Shown in pieces: positions 1 to 11,215 of a stretch of DNA of 64,000 bases. Each line of letters opens with the position of its first letter. Position 1 is the stretch's first letter. The DNA is from Petaurus breviceps papuanus (taxonomy: Eukaryota > Chordata > Mammalia > Diprotodontia > Petauridae). The translations under genes were made by a program, and so were the position numbers. Below the pieces are notes generated by a model. That model did no database searches and was not told where the DNA came from. It was given only the letters and a program-made list of their open reading frames with translations. The stretch is taken from assembly GCA_028583685.1 (NCBI GenBank), contig JAMXIF010001253.1, positions 76,849,684 through 76,913,683 of the forward strand, given 5' to 3'.

Positions 1-655
1 AATTCTCTCCCTTCCTCCCTCTACACCACCCTCATTGACAAGGCAAGTAATTCAATATAGGTTATATATGTGTAGTCACAAAAATCATTTACATAATAGT
101 CATGTTGTGAAAGACTATTTCCCTCCATCCTATCTCATCCCCCATTTATTCTGTTCTCTCCTTTTACCGTCTCTCCTCAAAAGTGTTTGCTTCTGAATAC
201 TGCCTCCCCTAATCTGCCTTCCCTTCTATCACACTCCTTTTACCATTATGTCTCCTTCACACAGTATCATTTCCATATGTAGAATAGATTACCTCCTAAT
301 TCTCTCCAACTTCCTTACCTCTATTTTTTGTTCGGCTTTCTTGTCTTGTTTGAAGTTGCCATCTTGCCATCAACATTTCTGTGGTTATGATCTTCTTTTA
401 TCTTCCTTTCTTCATTAATACAATCAAGCTTAGATTCAATAGAATGCATCGGGCAGAGATTGTCTCATTTTTGTAGTAATTATAGTGAGTAAATGAAAGC
501 TTCAGGTTTTCAAAGGCTATCAACCTTCATATCAACTCCCTTCTCTCCCTTTACATCATCATAGAGCCATTCAACCATCATTACTACTTTTCATCCCTGG
601 GCAAATGTTATGTTGACTATCAGTAGAAAGATAAGAGATGGATGAACAGTCTTTC
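1..655 (-). mobile_element. Half-L1/L1-type LINE, 3' region, enters from left edge
   Basis: Pyrimidine-rich on the plus strand. It matches, base for base over long runs, the stretch 38195-38700 that follows ORF1 in the half-L1 element of this window (shared blocks such as taagtaattcaatatagg, gttgtgaaagac and ccctccatcctat). The 3' end lies at or just left of base 1, so the element is minus-strand. No coding part is visible here. The right boundary is approximate. Confidence 0.7.
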
Positions 656-1984
656 AATGTAACACCTTTTTTTTTGCTACAAAAATACTCAGACCTCAGC
701 AATGTTACTTGTGGCAACCAAGAAAACAAACACTTTGTTGAATCACATTTTCTTTAAATAAAATCTCGATGTTGCATCCTAGCACTCTCTATAAAATACA
801 TATTTCAATTCCCTTCCTCCTTCCATACATGCCATGACAAAATTAGAAATTTGTGCAAATATTGGAAGCTTGGGTTAGAATATGGTACCAATGAGACCAA
901 GGTTGGAATTTGATCATTAAATAGTAAGCTTTACATAGGCAAATTAAATGGCATGACTGGTTCAGGTGAGGTTTTTAGCTTTTTAGAGAAAAACTATTTT
1001 ATTGCCATTTGTGGAGCATTGGCATAAGGGCAACAAAATACTATTTTTTGACATGCCCAATGCTGCTACTAATGCATAAGCACAGTAAGTGCATGTCTTT
1101 GATTAGGAAAAAAGGAAAGATTTATTTCCTTTTGTAACTGGAAGATAAAATGACTGTATCTAAAATATATAATTTGTGTGTTTGGGGGATCTTCCTTCCC
1201 CTGACTAAATGTTCTTCTTTAATAAATACCTGTATTCTCTAAACTAATGGCATATTAGAATAATACATTTGGGATTCAGTGTAGGGACAGTAGCTATTGA
1301 ATTCTTTTTTTTTCTGAAGATGGTATTTTAGGGGGCTTTTCCCCCCTTTAGAAATGATTCAGTTATCCTTCTTTAATAATGTGCTAATAGGAAATTCCAA
1401 AAATCAATACATACTTTCTTTGTTTTCATCTACAGAAAATACAGGGAATGATTTCAGTTGGTATGGTTCTCTTCAAATGAGCAAATATTGACTTCTTCCT
1501 CCTCCTCCCCCTACCCTTTTCTTCATTACTGCTGAGTACACTGAGCTTTTCAATGGACTTTCTCCTTAGACACCATCAATTTCATCCCTTGGGTCTAATC
1601 CAGCCACCAAGGAGAAAGTTGATTGTCTGCTTTGGGGAGGTATATGTGTGAATAAAATCTTTTAGTTCACTTAGACTTCAATTAGTAAATTACTTTTTAT
1701 AGTTTTCTATATGTGGTTCCCAAAATGCCCCCAAAGAATTAATATTGTCTTTTCCAAGTCAAGCAATTTCTGCCCTCCCTTCTTTTCTTTGCAGGATCAG
1801 GGGCACCTTGTTAACACAGTTCTGGGAAGGGGCTATTTGACAAAATGTACTTTCACTAACTTCCTGACTGGATTTATGGCTTGAGTAAAATATTCCAAAG
1901 TGATGCCTTGAAAAGAAGTATTAAAAGAAGCATTAACAATTGGCAGGACATTACATAATTATATCCTTTGATTTGTTGATCCCA
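656..1984. other. AT-rich intergenic DNA, nothing recognised
   Basis: No repeat family, RNA gene or credible open frame seen. Short T, A and C homopolymers only. Confidence 0.6.
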
Positions 1985-2135
1985 ACCCTTTTAGGTCAAT
2001 TTAATTTCTTTGTGAGAACCTTAGGGGAGTCCTTTCTGAGTCTCAGATTCTACATCTGTAAAATGAGTAAATGGGACTAGATGTTCCCTAATATCCCTTT
2101 CTATCCTCCAGTCCCATGATTCCGTAAGCCTACCT
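1985..2135 (+). repeat. CORE-SINE/MIR-type fragment
   Basis: Contains the degenerate SINE core 'ctcagattctacatctgtaa' followed by the 'gactagatg...' tail typical of one mammalian/marsupial CORE-SINE tail type. Old and truncated at the head. Confidence 0.55.
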
Positions 2136-2370
2136 TCAGTTTATAAGTCAGAACACTAATTTTTCATAGCCACTGGCAAAGAAAATGTTAAGTAACTTAC
2201 ACACCCTGCCTGTATGATGTCATGGAAAGAGCATTAGTTTTGGAATATGAGGATTTCATTTCAATCCTCAGATTTGATTCTTGCTAGCTACTTATGTCTT
2301 TGGGTTTTCCCCTTTCTTCATCTTTACAATGGCTCAATCATTCAGAAATCTATGTTTTCCCCCTTTTAGT

Positions 2371-2640
2371 TTCCACCCATTGGGTAAAGAGAGAAAAACA
2401 AAATCTTGTAACAAGTATGCAGAGCCAAGTGAAACAAATACCTGCATTGATCTTGCCCCACCAAATATGTCTCATTCTGTACCCTGAGTCTATCACCTCT
2501 CTGTCAGGAGGTGGGTTGCACACTTCATTATCAATCTTCTTGAACCATGTTATTGCATTGTTTCTTAGCTTTTACAGCTTTCAGAGTTACTTGTTTATTC
2601 GGGAAACTTCAAATTTGACTTCAGTCACTTACTAGTTATT
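2371..2640 (-). mobile_element. L1 3' UTR relic, part 1
   Basis: Plus strand shows the marsupial L1 3'-UTR landmarks 'cttgtaacaag', 'gtctcattctgtaccctgag' and 'ctatcacctctctgtcagga' in order. The rest of the same element resumes at 3095-3315, after a Mar1 SINE and a MIR. Old copy. Confidence 0.6.
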
Positions 2641-2666
2641 TGACCTGGGGTATTACTTAACCAACT

Positions 2667-2912
2667 GGGGGAGCTAGGTGGCAGAGGATGGAGGGCTGGG
2701 TTTGAATTCTGCAAGATTCTTCTTTCTGAGTTCAAATCTGACCTTAGATATTTATTACCTATATAGCCTTGGGCAAGTCACTTAACCCTGTTTGCCTCAG
2801 TTTCTCATCTGTAAAATGAGCTGAAGAAGGAAATAGCAAACCACTCCAGTATTTCTGCCCAGAAAACCCCAAAGGGGGTTGGTCACCACTGATACAATTG
2901 AACAAAAATAAT
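2667..2912 (+). mobile_element. Mar1-type SINE
   Basis: Full-length pattern in order: degenerate 'gagctaggtggca' head, B-box-like 'gagttcaaatctgacc', 'cttgggcaagtcacttaacc', 'cctcagtttctcatctg', and the BovB/RTE-like tail 'aaatagcaaaccactccag...gggttggtcaccactgatac'. The tail shared with RTE LINEs is a known feature of Mar1-type SINEs. Sits inside an older L1 relic. Confidence 0.8.
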
Positions 2913-3085
2913 CACTTACCCCCTGTTTGTCTCAGTTTCTTGATCTGTAAAATGGGGATGATAATAGCAGCTACTATCCAGGGTTATTTTGAAGATCAAA
3001 TAAGACAAAAATTGTAAAGGCATAGCATAGTACCTGGGACACAGTAAGCATTATATAAATGTTAGCACTATATAAATGTTCTCTT
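2913..3085 (+). repeat. MIR-type SINE, 3' two thirds
   Basis: Has 'gtctcagtttcttgatctg', 'aaaatggggatgataatagc', 'agggttattttgaagatcaa' and the terminal 'tatataaatgttagcactat', the standard MIR order on the plus strand. Confidence 0.75.
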
Positions 3086-3094
3086 TCTTCTCAT

Positions 3095-3315
3095 TTAATT
3101 CTTCACTAGCTCAAACAAGTCTTCAAAATCATTCATTTTTGTGAACGCTGATGTTATAATATAAATTGTTTGGTTCCTCTCACTTCACTTTGTGTCAGTT
3201 CATATAAGTTTTTCCATGTCTCTCTGAAATAATCTTTTTTTCTCTTTTCTTATAGCATATGCTATCTCATTTATTTATCCTGATTTGTTCATCCATTCAC
3301 CAGTTCAGATTAGTC
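3095..3315 (-). mobile_element. L1 3' UTR relic, part 2
   Basis: Contains 'cacttcactttgtgtcagtt catataag'-type and 'tgttcatccattcaccagtt'-type blocks of the L1 3' region, continuing the element that starts at 2371. Confidence 0.5.
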
Positions 3316-3321
3316 AAAGAT

Positions 3322-3580
3322 CTTAGGAGAAAGCAAGATGGTGTAGTATTGGATAGATCATAGGACTTGAATTCACGAAGACCTGAATTTAATCTTGCCT
3401 CAGATGCTTTGTGACTGAGCAAGGCATTTAATCTCTCTGTGCTTCAGTTTCCTCATTTTAAAAATGGGAATAACAATAACACCTATTACATAGGGTCATT
3501 GTGGTGATCAAATGAGTTAATATATATGAACACTTTGCAAATGTTAAAGTACTATATAAATGCTAGCCATTATTACAGAG
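3322..3580 (+). repeat. MIR SINE, near full length
   Basis: Runs from a tRNA-like head ('gtgtagtattggatagatca') through 'cttcagtttcctcatttta' and 'aaatgggaataacaataac' to 'ctatataaatgctagccatt'. Diverged, old. Confidence 0.75.
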
Positions 3581-3923
3581 GAAAAGGTTCCACATGTACA
3601 AAATATCTTTATAGAAGCTCTTTTTGTGGTGGCAAAAAATGGAAACTAAAGGAACATCCTACCAATTATTCAACCTTTGACCAACATTTATTAAATACTA
3701 ATTATGTGCTTGGCAAGACAGAGAATTGTATTGGTCCATATGCTAAACTGTCAGTCTGATAAACTTAGGCTTACTACTTACTACCTATGTCACCATGAGC
3801 AAGTCCTTCACTTTTATGAGGTTCTCAAAACTTTGTTACTTATAAATGAGTTGCTAACTCCATAGACGGAGGGAGTTCTCGCACCTATTAAATGACATCT
3901 CTTTGATGTATTTGTCATATGTG

Positions 3924-4545
3924 TGTAATGGGAATCTGAAGATCTTCTCTGCTCCTTGGCCCCTTGATAGGCTTAAGTCAATCTGAGAACCTTCCCTGAT
4001 TTGAAAATATACTCTGTCCCAAAATAGGCTGAATGTGGTCACATGGAGCCTGTGGTGGGAGGCTTGTTTTTCAGGAATGGACACACCTTGTTACTTTGTG
4101 ATTGGGCAGTGGGCCAAGAGGGTTGTGACATTCTCTGACTCAGGACAAGGCTATATATACTTTGATGTGAGATTTTGCTTTGGGGCTCACTTTGGGAAGA
4201 GTTGTGTGATTTGACCAGATGAGACTCTGGGCAGCTGTTGGGCCCTGTGACTTTGAAAACCCAGTTGTTGGTGCTTCCCTCTCTGATAACTAACTAGGTA
4301 TGGATGTAATGTTCAGACAGCTGGAAGCCCTGTCTGCTGAACTGTGTTATTTTCTGTTGTAACGTCTGTTTGTGGTCTCTGAAGTCCAGAGTGCTGACTT
4401 TTCCCCCTGAACTACGTAAATGATATATGTTTGATTGATTAAAGTAAGATTGTTAACCCATTTTGAGTTGATTTCCTTTAGAAGAGCAGATCTAAGAACT
4501 TGTGCTAGCAGCCATCCTGGGTATGCTGGGGTTCTTGCTGCTATA
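3924..4545 (+). mobile_element. Solo LTR of an endogenous retrovirus (ERVL/class III-like)
   Basis: Homologous to the two LTRs at 41817 and 43027: same TGTAATGGGAAT start, TATA-like 'gctatatata' near 4151, ATTAAA polyadenylation motif at 4438-4443 in a shared block, and 'cttgctgcta' end. Flanked by the 5-bp duplication atgtg (3919-3923 and 4546-4550). No internal region, so it is a recombination-derived solo LTR. Clearly older than the pair at 42 kb, and longer (622 against about 540 bp), mainly from about 80 bp more in the 5' (U3) part. Confidence 0.85.
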
Positions 4546-4870
4546 ATGTGCCAGGCACCATGCTAGACAATATAGGAGTGACAATTAAGTGAAGTTCCGG
4601 TCCTATCTTCTAGGAGCTGACAGCCAAGTCTAGATATGCCCATAACTATGTCATAAACTCAAAATATTATTATTGTATATGAGAAGTTCTGACAGATCAC
4701 AAGAATTCAGATGAGGAGGAAATCTCTAGAAACTGGAGGAACATCATGGAATCAATTGATCAATCAATAACCATTCATTAAATAACTATAATATGCCAGA
4801 TACTCGTTAAGGGCTGGGGTATAAAAACAAAAGTGAAACAGGCCCTGCCCTCAAGGAACTTGTACTTAAC
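4546..4870 (-). mobile_element. L2 3' end relics
   Basis: Directly after the LTR, 'atgtgccaggcaccatgcta' and 'cttctaggagctgac' are the minus-strand L2 tail. A second overlapping L2 tail follows at 4750-4870 ('ggccctgccctcaaggaact'). The solo LTR therefore probably sits inside L2 sequence. Confidence 0.65.
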
Positions 4871-6140
4871 TTGAGTAACAACATGAGCTTTCTCCAAGTA
4901 GTATTTTTCCTTTTCCCACATGAGTAGTTTAGGCTCAGATTGTGCCTGGGTTCATTTAGTCTGGTTTCAGGTGATCTTTTTCTCTGCTATTAGAGAATTG
5001 TATAATATGGGTTGATAATATCCCCTTCTATCCAATCATGAGTCTCTGTTTTGCCAGAAAATGCTTTCCAATTTTAATTAAAGAGAACATTGGGGAACCT
5101 AAGGTCACATTGTAATATTTAGATGCTACAGGTCACTAACAAAGTGGGACAAGCTTCTTTTGTTGGGATTCTTTATCCCAGTTCATTGTGGAGCCAGAGA
5201 AATGGGTCTGTGAATTTAAATTGTAATATAACAGCAGTTTAATGAGGGTCATCTTTGTGGGAACTTGTTTTCCTAATGTTGAGTGATAAGTGTAACCAAA
5301 GAACTCATTAGAAATGAGATTACACAGGGTAAAGACAATTGATATCTGTAAGGAAGAAAAAAAAAGGCTGAGACTCTTCAGACCTTTAAATGTTTGATGT
5401 ATTATGATGAAAAATAGTGATGTGATGGTCACAGGCAGCTAAAACAGAGTCCACTAATGTACTTTGTGAAGCAATGCTTTTATCATGCAGTCCATATACT
5501 TGTTAGCACTATTTTTTGAAGATTTTTAAGCAATCAGAAATGAATAACATCTCTAATAATCTCCGTAAAAATTGGTATAGTCATCTTGAAGAATTTGAAT
5601 AACTAGCAAGAAAAAAAATCAAGATTAGCACATGTCTCAGTCATTTGGATGTGTGCATTTGACTGTATCCTGAAGCTTAAAGTACCCCCAAAAAGAGTTT
5701 TCTATGAAAAGCATGTCTATCTCATTCTATCTATACCTAAAAAATCCATAGGTAGAGAGGAAAACAAGGATTGTATGTATCGAATCCAGAAGTAGAAATT
5801 TGGTAATTTCAATATTAACTTCAAGTATATAGAGAGCCAGACTCTATAATCAAAGCCAAAAAACCTGATTCTGGGGCCTTAATTAACCATAGAATGGAAT
5901 CTAACAAATTAATTGCTTTATTTTTTACTTTGTAATCAGTAGATATATCTCTATGTAGACATAACAAGAGAGAAAAATAGACATTGCCCAGGCATACCTG
6001 CCTTGTACAGTGGTTCACCACATGGAAATTTATAATAAACAATGGAACAAGAAAAGTAGGGAAGAAATTTGGTATGTGGTTCTGGAATACACTATAGGAG
6101 GAAGGATTCTAGGACCATGATAACAAAATGTGCTTCCTTT
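4871..6140. other. Intergenic DNA, no recognised element
   Basis: AT-rich. Antisense open frames of under 100 codons at 5136-5432 and 5821-6042 have no recognisable domain and look like chance. Confidence 0.6.
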
Positions 6141-6143
6141 TTA

Positions 6144-6485
6144 AAAAAAAATAAATTTATATATTTATTATTAGTTTTCAACATTTACTTTTAAAAGATT
6201 TTGAGTTCTAAATTCCCCCCTCCTTCCCTTTCCCTCTCCCCAAGACAGCATATAATCTGATATGGGCTATACATGTACAATCATATTAAACATATTTCTA
6301 CATTAGTTACATTGTGAAAGAAGAATCAGAACAAAAGGGAAAAACATGAGAAAGAAAAAAACAACAAAAAAAGAGAAAATTGTATGTTTCTATCTACATT
6401 CAGACTCCATAGTTCTTTTCTGGATGTGGATGGCATTTTCCATCATGAGTCACAAAACTACATTATCTCATAACAGTCCCACTAG
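6144..6485 (-). mobile_element. L1 3' end (minus strand)
   Basis: A poly(T)-like start, then 'agttttcaacatttac', 'agattttgagttctaaattc', a C/T-rich run, 'gatatgggctatacatgtac' and 'cattgtgaaagaagaatcag': the characteristic marsupial L1 3' end read from its poly(A). Confidence 0.75.
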
Positions 6486-6534
6486 GCTGATAAATAATTT
6501 TCTTCCCTGTCTTCTTTGAGCATTGAATGTTAAC

Positions 6535-6945
6535 TGACATTTCCATAACACTTTAAAATTTGTAACGCATGTCACATGCCTTCTCAGTTGAGGCTCAATT
6601 TTGTAAGGTATATATCATTATAACTATTTTACAAATGAGGAATCTTGGGGAGGTTGAATATTTAGTTTATGGTCACACAACTAGTGTGTGTGACACAACA
6701 ACTATGGTCACACAAATTGACACCAATTGAGTGTCAATTACAGATTACAGAAGGAGAGATAGAAAAGAACTTTGAAATCATGTACTCCAACTCCTGAATT
6801 TAAGAATTGAGGAAACTGAGGCCAAGAGAGGTTACATAACTTGCCCAAGGTCACATAGTTAGTAAGTGGCAGAACCAGCATTTGAATCCAGGTTCTCTGG
6901 CTCTAAATCTAATACTCTTTTCCCCTACACCACATCCATATCCAA
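6535..6945 (-). repeat. Two MIR/CORE-SINE copies, minus strand
   Basis: First copy 6535-6690 ('cataacactttaaaatttg', 'tttacaaatgaggaa', 'ggtcacacaactag'). Second copy 6749-6945 ('gaggaaactgaggccaagag', 'cttgcccaaggtcacatag', 'ttgaatccaggttctctgg'). Both are diverged and in the same orientation. Confidence 0.7.
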
Positions 6946-8570
6946 TTTTCTATCCACTTAGCCATACTGCCTCTGTATGAAGAAGAAAGAACAAGTGATC
7001 AAAAGCTCAATAGTCTACATAGTTATGACTTGCATCTACTGCTTCCCTTTCTTCATAAGGTGCTGGGTCACCATTCAATAGAATGGGTGCAGAGAGGAAG
7101 AGAACAAGAAGATCCAGGAGCAGGAATGGTTGCCATGATGGAGTATTGCAAACAACAGCTGTTGCCATCTCTAGTTACTCTACTCTTTGTCATCAGAGGC
7201 AAACAGCAGTCATGGGAAATGGAAAAAAAAATCTACCTGCCAAGGGCTGGTTGTCACAGCTCTGATCAGCTTCTATTTTTCTCTTGGCATATATAATCAG
7301 CACTGAGTTGACTAACTCCCATTTTACAGTGAGAATCAATAGGAAACTAGACTTAATTGTACAGAAATCTGTTTCATGACTAATATTACAGAAATCTATC
7401 TATTCCGCAGAATAAGGTACACTTAATTGGTACCCAGCCTTCCCTCTTCCTCCATTACTGGCAAATCACATATTTAAAAGTGCACCAGGTACTCACAAAC
7501 TTGTCTGGGTTTAGCAGGCCTGCTTCCTTCTGTCTTGACAAACACAACCCTTCTTATTCCTATTTGTGTTACTGGGCTGCATAAACATGTATAAATATCT
7601 GAAGACCAAAGATAACCTAGAAAGGAAAGAAAGATCTTATTAGACATTTTAAGAGTGTTTGCCTTGAAGCCTGTCTTAGTTCCATTTTAGGTTGACCTCC
7701 TCTTCTCAGGGTCTTTAAACCATCTATAGCACAGTATGCTCTGCCTATAGCCTGCATTTAATTATTACATTCATCAATTAAGCCAAAGGAATTTAAAGCA
7801 TAGAGGCCACTAATTTAGGAACAATGTCTGAGAGCAAACAGAAGTACACTGGATGATTAATTCTTGCTGGCATTTGTAGCATAAACTCTCAGAAAAAAAA
7901 TGTCAGGTTACTTGTGACTCAGAGGCTGATGTTCTGATCTTTGCCAGGAGAATAATCACCTTTTCATGAAGAAAATGTATTGGAAGCAATGGTGGCAGAA
8001 AACTTGTTTTTATGGAATAAGGCCTACGTAGCTATCTTTTCATAATGGAAGGGATAAAAATGAAAGATTCAATCAGTTTTGTACAGTGGGATTCAAGGAC
8101 TTCTCTCATTAATCTGATAACCATAATTAGTTTAAGCAGAAGTCTGGCTGCTCAGTATGGAAAATGGATGTAGTCATGTAAAGTATTTATCATTCTGTAA
8201 ATTGCTCCTTGGTGTTGCAAAAGATGCATGTGTGGGGCGGTCATGTTGTCCAGGGCAATTGGATTGTCTAATGTTCCATTAGTGTTCCTAAGAACTGGAA
8301 GATCCAGATGAGTAGAATGTTTTCTTAGTCTAATATTCTGGCTATTAAAAAGTTAGCATCCATCACCAACTTTCAGCACATTAGAATATCATACCATAAG
8401 CACTTAAAAAGTCAATGCTTCAATATATCTCAGTACTTCGAGGATCTCTAATATAAGAAGTCAGGTAGGTACTTACTGGTATGTAACAACTAATATTTAT
8501 TTTATCTTATTTTGTGTCTAGATTTGTGATTTTCTCTGTGTGGGGAACTCCCTATATGAAAACTCCTTAT
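6946..8570. other. Repeat-poor intergenic DNA
   Basis: No repeat family recognised over about 1.6 kb. The part 7840-8420 is even in composition and free of repeats and could hold a conserved non-coding element, but that cannot be judged from one sequence. The 88-codon frame at 7030-7296 has no recognisable domain. Confidence 0.5.
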
Positions 8571-8577
8571 ATAGATA

Positions 8578-8800
8578 GAACATTTGCTAACCACTTACTG
8601 TGTAAAGGATATTGTGTTAAATGATGAGGATCTAGATGCAAGCAAAGAAAAAAAAAGATCAACCCCTGCCCTCAAGGAGCTTATATTCAAATGGCTGAAG
8701 ATAATGAACAAAAGGGAACTGGAAAGGGAGTGGGGTGGGGGAAAGGACAATGCAGCAGGTCAAGTTAAAAATGGGATGTCTTGGAGAAAGAATCCAGGCT
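8578..8800 (-). mobile_element. L2 3' end, minus strand
   Basis: 'ccacttactgtgtaaaggat', then 'cccctgccctcaaggagctt atattc' arranged as in the reverse complement of the L2 tail. Confidence 0.65.
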
Positions 8801-8924
8801 TGAGGATTGTTTCCTAATATTCTGGTTCTGGGGAATAAATCATTAATTGGGAGATGAGGATTTCAGGGAGAAAGTTTTTTTTTTCCAGGGTGGCAATGCC
8901 TGATGTAGCACTGATGGAGTGTTG

Positions 8925-9062
8925 TCTTTCATCTGCAACTTAGAGTCTTAGAGGATTGCATGGGACATTGAGAGGTTAAGTAACTTGTCTGGATCTCACA
9001 GTCAAAATGTAGTAGAGGCAAGACTTGAAGCTAGAACTCCAAGTCTAGCAGTTGATCAACTA
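8925..9062 (-). repeat. CORE-SINE fragment
   Basis: 'tgagaggttaagtaacttgt', 'gatctcacagtcaaaatgta' and 'gacttgaagctagaactcc': minus-strand SINE head and core, old. Confidence 0.6.
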
Positions 9063-9167
9063 TAATCACTCTGATTCCATCCATAGACAGCACTTTGATA
9101 CATGAAGTGGGACATAAAACAATAGTGATGATAACTAAAATAAATTAAAACAATAGTAATAATAGCC

Positions 9168-9412
9168 AAGGGCAGCCAAGTGGCACAGTAATTGGGTCTG
9201 GAGTTAGGAAGAATCATCTTCATGAGTTCAAATCTGACCTCAGACACTTACTAGCTATATGACCTTGGGCAAGTCACTTAACCCTGTTTGCCTCAATTTC
9301 CTCATCTATAAAATGAGCTGGAGAAGGAAATGGCAAACTTTTGCAGTATCTCTGTCAAGAAAAGTTCAAATGTAGTCACAAAGAGTTGGACATGGCTGAA
9401 AATGACTATATA
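9168..9412 (+). mobile_element. Mar1 SINE inserted into an older MIR
   Basis: Full Mar1 order: 'gggcagccaagtggcacag', 'gagttcaaatctgacctcag', 'cttgggcaagtcacttaacc', 'gagctggagaaggaaatggc', 'gtcacaaagagttggacatg' and a CAA-rich end. Flanked by similar copies of 'caatagtaataatagc' and 'caacaataatagct', which look like the target duplication in the tail of the minus-strand MIR that continues at 9413. Confidence 0.85.
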
Positions 9413-9650
9413 ACAACAATAATAGCTAAAACTTTCATGTTGTAAAATGCCTTATAAATATTATCTCATTTTATCTTTACAACAACCATGGGGGGGTAGA
9501 TGCTATTATGATCTCCATTTTATAGATGAGGAAATATAGGTTAAATGACTTGGTCAGTATCATATAACTAGTAAGAGGCTGAGGAAAGATTTGAATTCAA
9601 GTCTTCTTGATTCCAGGTCCAGCACTCTATCCTCTATGCAACCCAGTTGG
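9413..9650 (-). repeat. MIR SINE, minus strand
   Basis: From 'aatagctaaaactttcatg' through 'ttatctcattttatctttac', 'tagatgaggaaatatagg' and 'tgattccaggtccagcactc': complete MIR read backwards. Its tail was the target of the Mar1 insertion. Confidence 0.8.
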
Positions 9651-9734
9651 CATAACAGCTATATAATTAAAGACATGGTTCTTGTCTTCAAGGAGTTGGT
9701 AGTCTTGTTATATATACACATTGTCCCTTATAAC

Positions 9735-10030
9735 TAAACAGTCCTCTCTTTTCACCTGTGTCTCTTAGAATCCTTAGCTTCATCAAAGGCTCAGATCAAC
9801 TCTTAAACCACCTCTTCCTCTATATGGAGCCTCTTTAGATTTCCCCAATTTTTAGTGTCTTTTCCTCCTCAAGTTACTTTGGGTTTATTCTTCTGGGTTG
9901 TATTTTCCCCTTAGACTAAGTTCCTTGAGGACAGAGACTGTTTCATTTTTGTCTTTGTTTCGTCTCTAGTTCCTACCACGGCATCTTATACGTGATAGGC
10001 AGTTATTAATGTTTGTTGAATTAAATTACA
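9735..10030 (+). mobile_element. L2 C-terminal coding relic plus 3' end
   Basis: Weak match to the end of L2 ORF2 ('cttagcttcatcaaaggctc') followed by 'gttccttgaggacagagact' and 'gttattaatgtttgttgaat', the L2 terminal region. Broken, old. Confidence 0.65.
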
Positions 10031-10224
10031 TGTCGTGGGGGATAAGATCTACTTACTTGTAACAACCAGAGGACAATAGGAGACATTGTACTGAGTCAGT
10101 CTTTGCTGGTAGAGGATCTCACCATGGTGCTGGGTTATTCGCTTCAATTTCCACATATGTCGACATCATGATTTGTGAAAAGTACTTCTCGTACATTTTG
10201 AGTTGTTGCTCACAATGACCAAAT

Positions 10225-10326
10225 TTGGTTGATATCATGAGCATATCCCCATTTTACAGATGAAGAAACTGAAACACAGGGAGGTTAAATGGTTTTCCTG
10301 GAGTCACAGAGTTACAGTCATAGAAT
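10225..10326 (-). repeat. CORE-SINE, part before the L1 insertion
   Basis: 'ccccattttacagatgaaga' and 'gagtcacagagttacagtca': minus-strand SINE. After 10326 the target of an L1 insertion begins. Confidence 0.65.
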
Positions 10327-10337
10327 CATTGACCTAG

Positions 10338-10533
10338 ATTTATTTTTTTTTCCATTTAATAGTATTTTATTTTTTTTCCAGTTACATGAAAAGATAGTTT
10401 TCAATGTTCACTTTTATAAGATTTTGAATTCCAAATTTTTCTACCTCCTTCCCCTTCCCCCCCACCAAGATGGCAAGCAATATGATATAGGCTATATATG
10501 TATATAATCATATTAAACTCATTTGCACATTAG
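10338..10533 (-). mobile_element. 5'-truncated L1 (about 196 bp) with target duplication
   Basis: T-rich start, 'agttttcaatgttcactttt', 'aagattttgaattccaaatt', C-rich run and 'gatataggctatatatg' match the L1 3' end at 6144. Flanked by the perfect 11-bp duplication cattgacctag at 10327-10337 and 10534-10544. A textbook truncated L1 insertion. Confidence 0.88.
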
Positions 10534-10544
10534 CATTGACCTAG

Positions 10545-10685
10545 CTCTAGAAGGGACCACAGAGGCCATCTGGTTGAATCCCCTCATTTTATGGAAGAGG
10601 AAATTGAGGTCCAGAGAAGTTAATCATGTATAAAGTGTCTGAGATGAGGTCTTCTTGACTCCAAGACTAGTACTTTCTCCAATAT
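10545..10685 (-). repeat. CORE-SINE, part after the L1 insertion
   Basis: 'ctctagaagggaccacagag', 'gaggaaattgaggtccagag' and 'gaggtcttcttgactccaag': a minus-strand SINE whose first bases abut the L1 target duplication. Confidence 0.75.
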
Positions 10686-10864
10686 AGAATGCGAATATTT
10701 TTACATGCTTTCTGATATATAACAAAAGACTTGCATCAATCTATAAAACAGGAGCAGAATTTGTCTCAGGAGAGATTCTGTGGTAGTATGAAGCACCTCA
10801 CAATGTGGTTTTGGCCATCTTTGTTTTTTCTATGACCTGTGGAAATGGGAGAGACCAGGAACGA

Positions 10865-10900
10865 ACACACACGCACACACACACATACATACACATACAC
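10865..10900. repeat. (CA)n/(CATA)n microsatellite
   Basis: Imperfect CA repeat with ACG and ATAC interruptions. Confidence 0.9.
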
Positions 10901-10904
10901 AAAA

Positions 10905-11215
10905 TCAAACTGGGAGTGGAAGACCCTCAGGGTTCCTGGCCAAAAGAGAAACAGATTTCACTCAAAGCGAGAACCTGAAAAACCTCAGCCTAAAAGGGCC
11001 AAGGTCTCCCATTGCTTCCTGCGCCATCTCTAATCATCCTGATGAATATTTGGCCACTGGACCCAGATGGCTCTGGAGGAGAAAGTACAACTGGTGACTT
11101 TGCACAGTCCTCCCTCCCTCAAATCAATGTCAACTGCAAGTCATCATATCATCATCTCCCTGATGTCGTGGTCCTCTTTGAGAATGAAGGACAAACACAA
11201 CACAACAATAACCCT
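10905..11215 (+). repeat. Interspersed repeat with CAA-rich tail (possible RTE-type LINE 3' end)
   Basis: Contains 'ccactggacccagatggctc', 'tgatgtcgtggtcctctttg' and a terminal 'aaggacaaacacaacacaac'. A second, diverged copy of its last 130 bases lies at 18536-18662. I recall this as common in opossum. The family name is uncertain. The CAA-type tail fits an RTE-mobilised element. Confidence 0.6.
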
